Below, piece by piece: positions 62,802-64,000 of a stretch of DNA of 64,000 nt; the first letter of the stretch is position 1; every line of letters starts with the position of its first letter. The position numbers and the translations under genes were made by a program. The DNA lies in the NCBI RefSeq assembly GCF_000250985.1, contig NW_013524649.1, positions 62,001 through 126,000 on the forward strand, in the 5' to 3' direction. The notes beneath the pieces are model-generated. The model did not search any database. It saw only the letters and a list, made by a program, of their open reading frames with translations, and was not told the origin of the DNA. This DNA comes from Nematocida parisii ERTm1. Its lineage: Eukaryota; Microsporidia.

Positions 62802-63011
62802 CTAATGAATGCTTTTTTCTAAAATATCTTCTAACTCTTTCTCTTCTCGCTGGAGTATGCTTAGCTGTCTAATTAATAAATCTGCTCTTCTTCGCATCTG
62901 GCTTTCTAGCCGGTTTATCTTTTTGTGCATTACTTCAACTGAACTCTCCTTGTTATTAAGCAATTCTTTGTAAAGCCTACAAATATAAGAGCAGTCTTCC
63001 TTCCATTTCAT
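62802..63011 (-). CDS. Small coiled-coil protein, unknown
   Basis: 69 residues. Residues 20-67 form a charged heptad-like helix (MHKKINRLESQMRRRADLL, then REEKELEDILEKS). The start codon (63009-63011) is only 5 bp from the ATG of the divergent MutL-type gene. No signal or membrane segment. Codon composition and the head-to-head arrangement suggest a gene; function unknown. Confidence 0.55.
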   Translation of the reverse strand: MKWKEDCSYICRLYKELLNNKESSVEVMHKKINRLESQMRRRADLLIRQLSILQREEKELEDILEKSIH

Positions 63012-63016
63012 TTTTT

Positions 63017-64000
63017 ATGATAAAAATACTTTCTAATGAAGACAGTGCAATAATCCAGACAGAGCAGATACTTCCAGATATTCATAGGCTAATTAAAGAA
63101 ATGATACACAATAGTATAGATGCACAGGCCACGTCAATAACAATTACAATATGCACGGTTGACAAAAGCATAGTATACCTAATAGAAGACAATGGAACAG
63201 GAATAGAAGTGAACGAGTATTTTTTAATGAAGGGAGGGACCTCAAAATATGGGCAGAATAACATGTACGGATATAAAGGGATGACACTATATTCTTTAAA
63301 ATTGGTTAGCGATTTTAGTATAAATACTAACTATAATGGAATAAAGAAACTAATCAATGCAAAAAGCAGAGAAGTATCAGTTATGCAGGGGTATAAAGAC
63401 AGCAAAGGTACGACAATAAGTATATCTAGTTATTATGCATTAAACCCCATTAGATACAATTACTTATTGACCAACTTAAACAAGAATATTCAATACATTG
63501 TAGAAGATATAAGAAAGTATAATACGGTGCATAATATACAATTTAAGCTGTACAAGAATCAAAGCATACTATACAACACACTATATAGCATAGCTAACAA
63601 GCCATTAAGTATCACTGAAAGGATAATACAGATATATAATATACCGAATTCAGTAAGAATAGTATTTAAAGGAAAGTATTTCATTCTAGAATGTATTATA
63701 GAGAAAGAAGGCGGAAAAAGCGCAAGAAGTAATAAAAAAGAAAAAAGAATACAAGGAGTAATTCATAACAAATCAAGAATACTTGAGAAAAGTTCTGTAG
63801 AAAAAGCTGTGCAGAGCGGGCTGACTATTTCCAATCGGGTGTTTTATAACTTAGAGATTTTAGAGGATAAAGAAATAACAATACTATCTGAGATAAGCAG
63901 AATCAGCAAGTATAACATAGAGGAAGCTCTTGCACAGAATGAAAAAAACCAACCTCCTGTTATATTTAATCTTACAGATGAAAACAATGAAAGTGCTAGT
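63017..64000 (+). CDS. MutL-family mismatch-repair protein (MLH/PMS type), N-terminal part
   Basis: 328 residues, open at the window end. The GHKL ATPase motifs are present: KEMIHNSIDA (27-36) with the general base E28 and metal ligand N32, DNGTGI (58-63), GGTSKY (73-78) and GYKGMTLYSL (85-94, corresponding to GFRGEALxS). The N-terminus lacks the usual IAAGEVV motif, and the sequence is diverged, so MLH1, MLH3 and PMS1 cannot be told apart. MutL proteins couple mismatch recognition to strand repair or, for MLH3, to crossing over. Confidence 0.8.
   Translation, partial: MIKILSNEDSAIIQTEQILPDIHRLIKEMIHNSIDAQATSITITICTVDKSIVYLIEDNGTGIEVNEYFLMKGGTSKYGQNNMYGYKGMTLYSLKLVSDFSINTNYNGIKKLINAKSREVSVMQGYKDSKGTTISISSYYALNPIRYNYLLTNLNKNIQYIVEDIRKYNTVHNIQFKLYKNQSILYNTLYSIANKPLSITERIIQIYNIPNSVRIVFKGKYFILECIIEKEGGKSARSNKKEKRIQGVIHNKSRILEKSSVEKAVQSGLTISNRVFYNLEILEDKEITILSEISRISKYNIEEALAQNEKNQPPVIFNLTDENNESAS

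Noticed and set aside
1-64000. CRISPR arrays, insertion sequences, prophage or integron elements
   Set aside because: None seen; the gene content is entirely eukaryotic.

Overview
The window looks like a microsporidian chromosome segment, most like the Nematocida group. Genes are intronless and several conserved proteins are shortened: SMC1 is 999 residues, SMC6 1021, an eIF3c-like protein 457 and a CHL1-type helicase 672. Eukaryotic housekeeping genes (MCM5, cohesin, coatomer, proteasome, 40S/60S proteins) alternate with fast-evolving secreted or membrane proteins. Intergenic DNA is very A+T-rich and carries a recurrent AACCCGAAAT / ATTTCGGGTTAT element that resembles the C-rich motifs described upstream of microsporidian start codons. 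Assignment to Nematocida is inference from gene style and base composition; no marker here proves it.

Layout. 1-6.6 kb: a partial unknown gene, a catalytically dead CPSF-100-like protein, a PUS1-type pseudouridine synthase, a gene-family graveyard with a 29-bp perfect inverted repeat, and MCM5. 7-14 kb: SMC1, a possible SEC66, an eIF3c-like protein and a very-long-chain 3-ketoacyl-CoA reductase. 15-24.5 kb: a 943-residue secreted protein, RACK1, beta-COP, an RNase P Rpp1-like protein, a secreted tyrosinase-like copper protein and tRNA-Gly(UCC). 24.6-35.2 kb: a small coiled-coil protein, a PA-TM-RING ubiquitin ligase, a GATA factor, SMC6, RPN11 and two unknown helical proteins. 35.2-46.9 kb: a strongly structured RNA candidate, an ABCG-like half transporter with every nucleotide-binding motif lost, eS25, TMA7, uS15, an N/S-rich protein, an intact ABCG half transporter, and a Mis18-like reading frame split by a stop codon. 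46.9-64 kb: a Dbp2-type DEAD-box helicase, ELP3, an MBOAT acyltransferase, CDC7 kinase, uL14, a CHL1/DDX11-type helicase, a secreted leucine-rich protein, SSF1, a Qc-SNARE, TRM11, and a MutL homologue cut by the window end.

The most unusual items are the tyrosinase-like gene, the dead/active ABCG pair, the dispersed 5'-leader repeat that marks decayed members of a gene family (4.2, 17.9 and 58.6 kb), the ~330-nt structured RNA candidate near 35.5-35.9 kb, and the interrupted Mis18-like frame. Many genes are arranged head to head with start codons 5-57 bp apart, so promoters must be shared or lie inside the neighbouring coding sequence.
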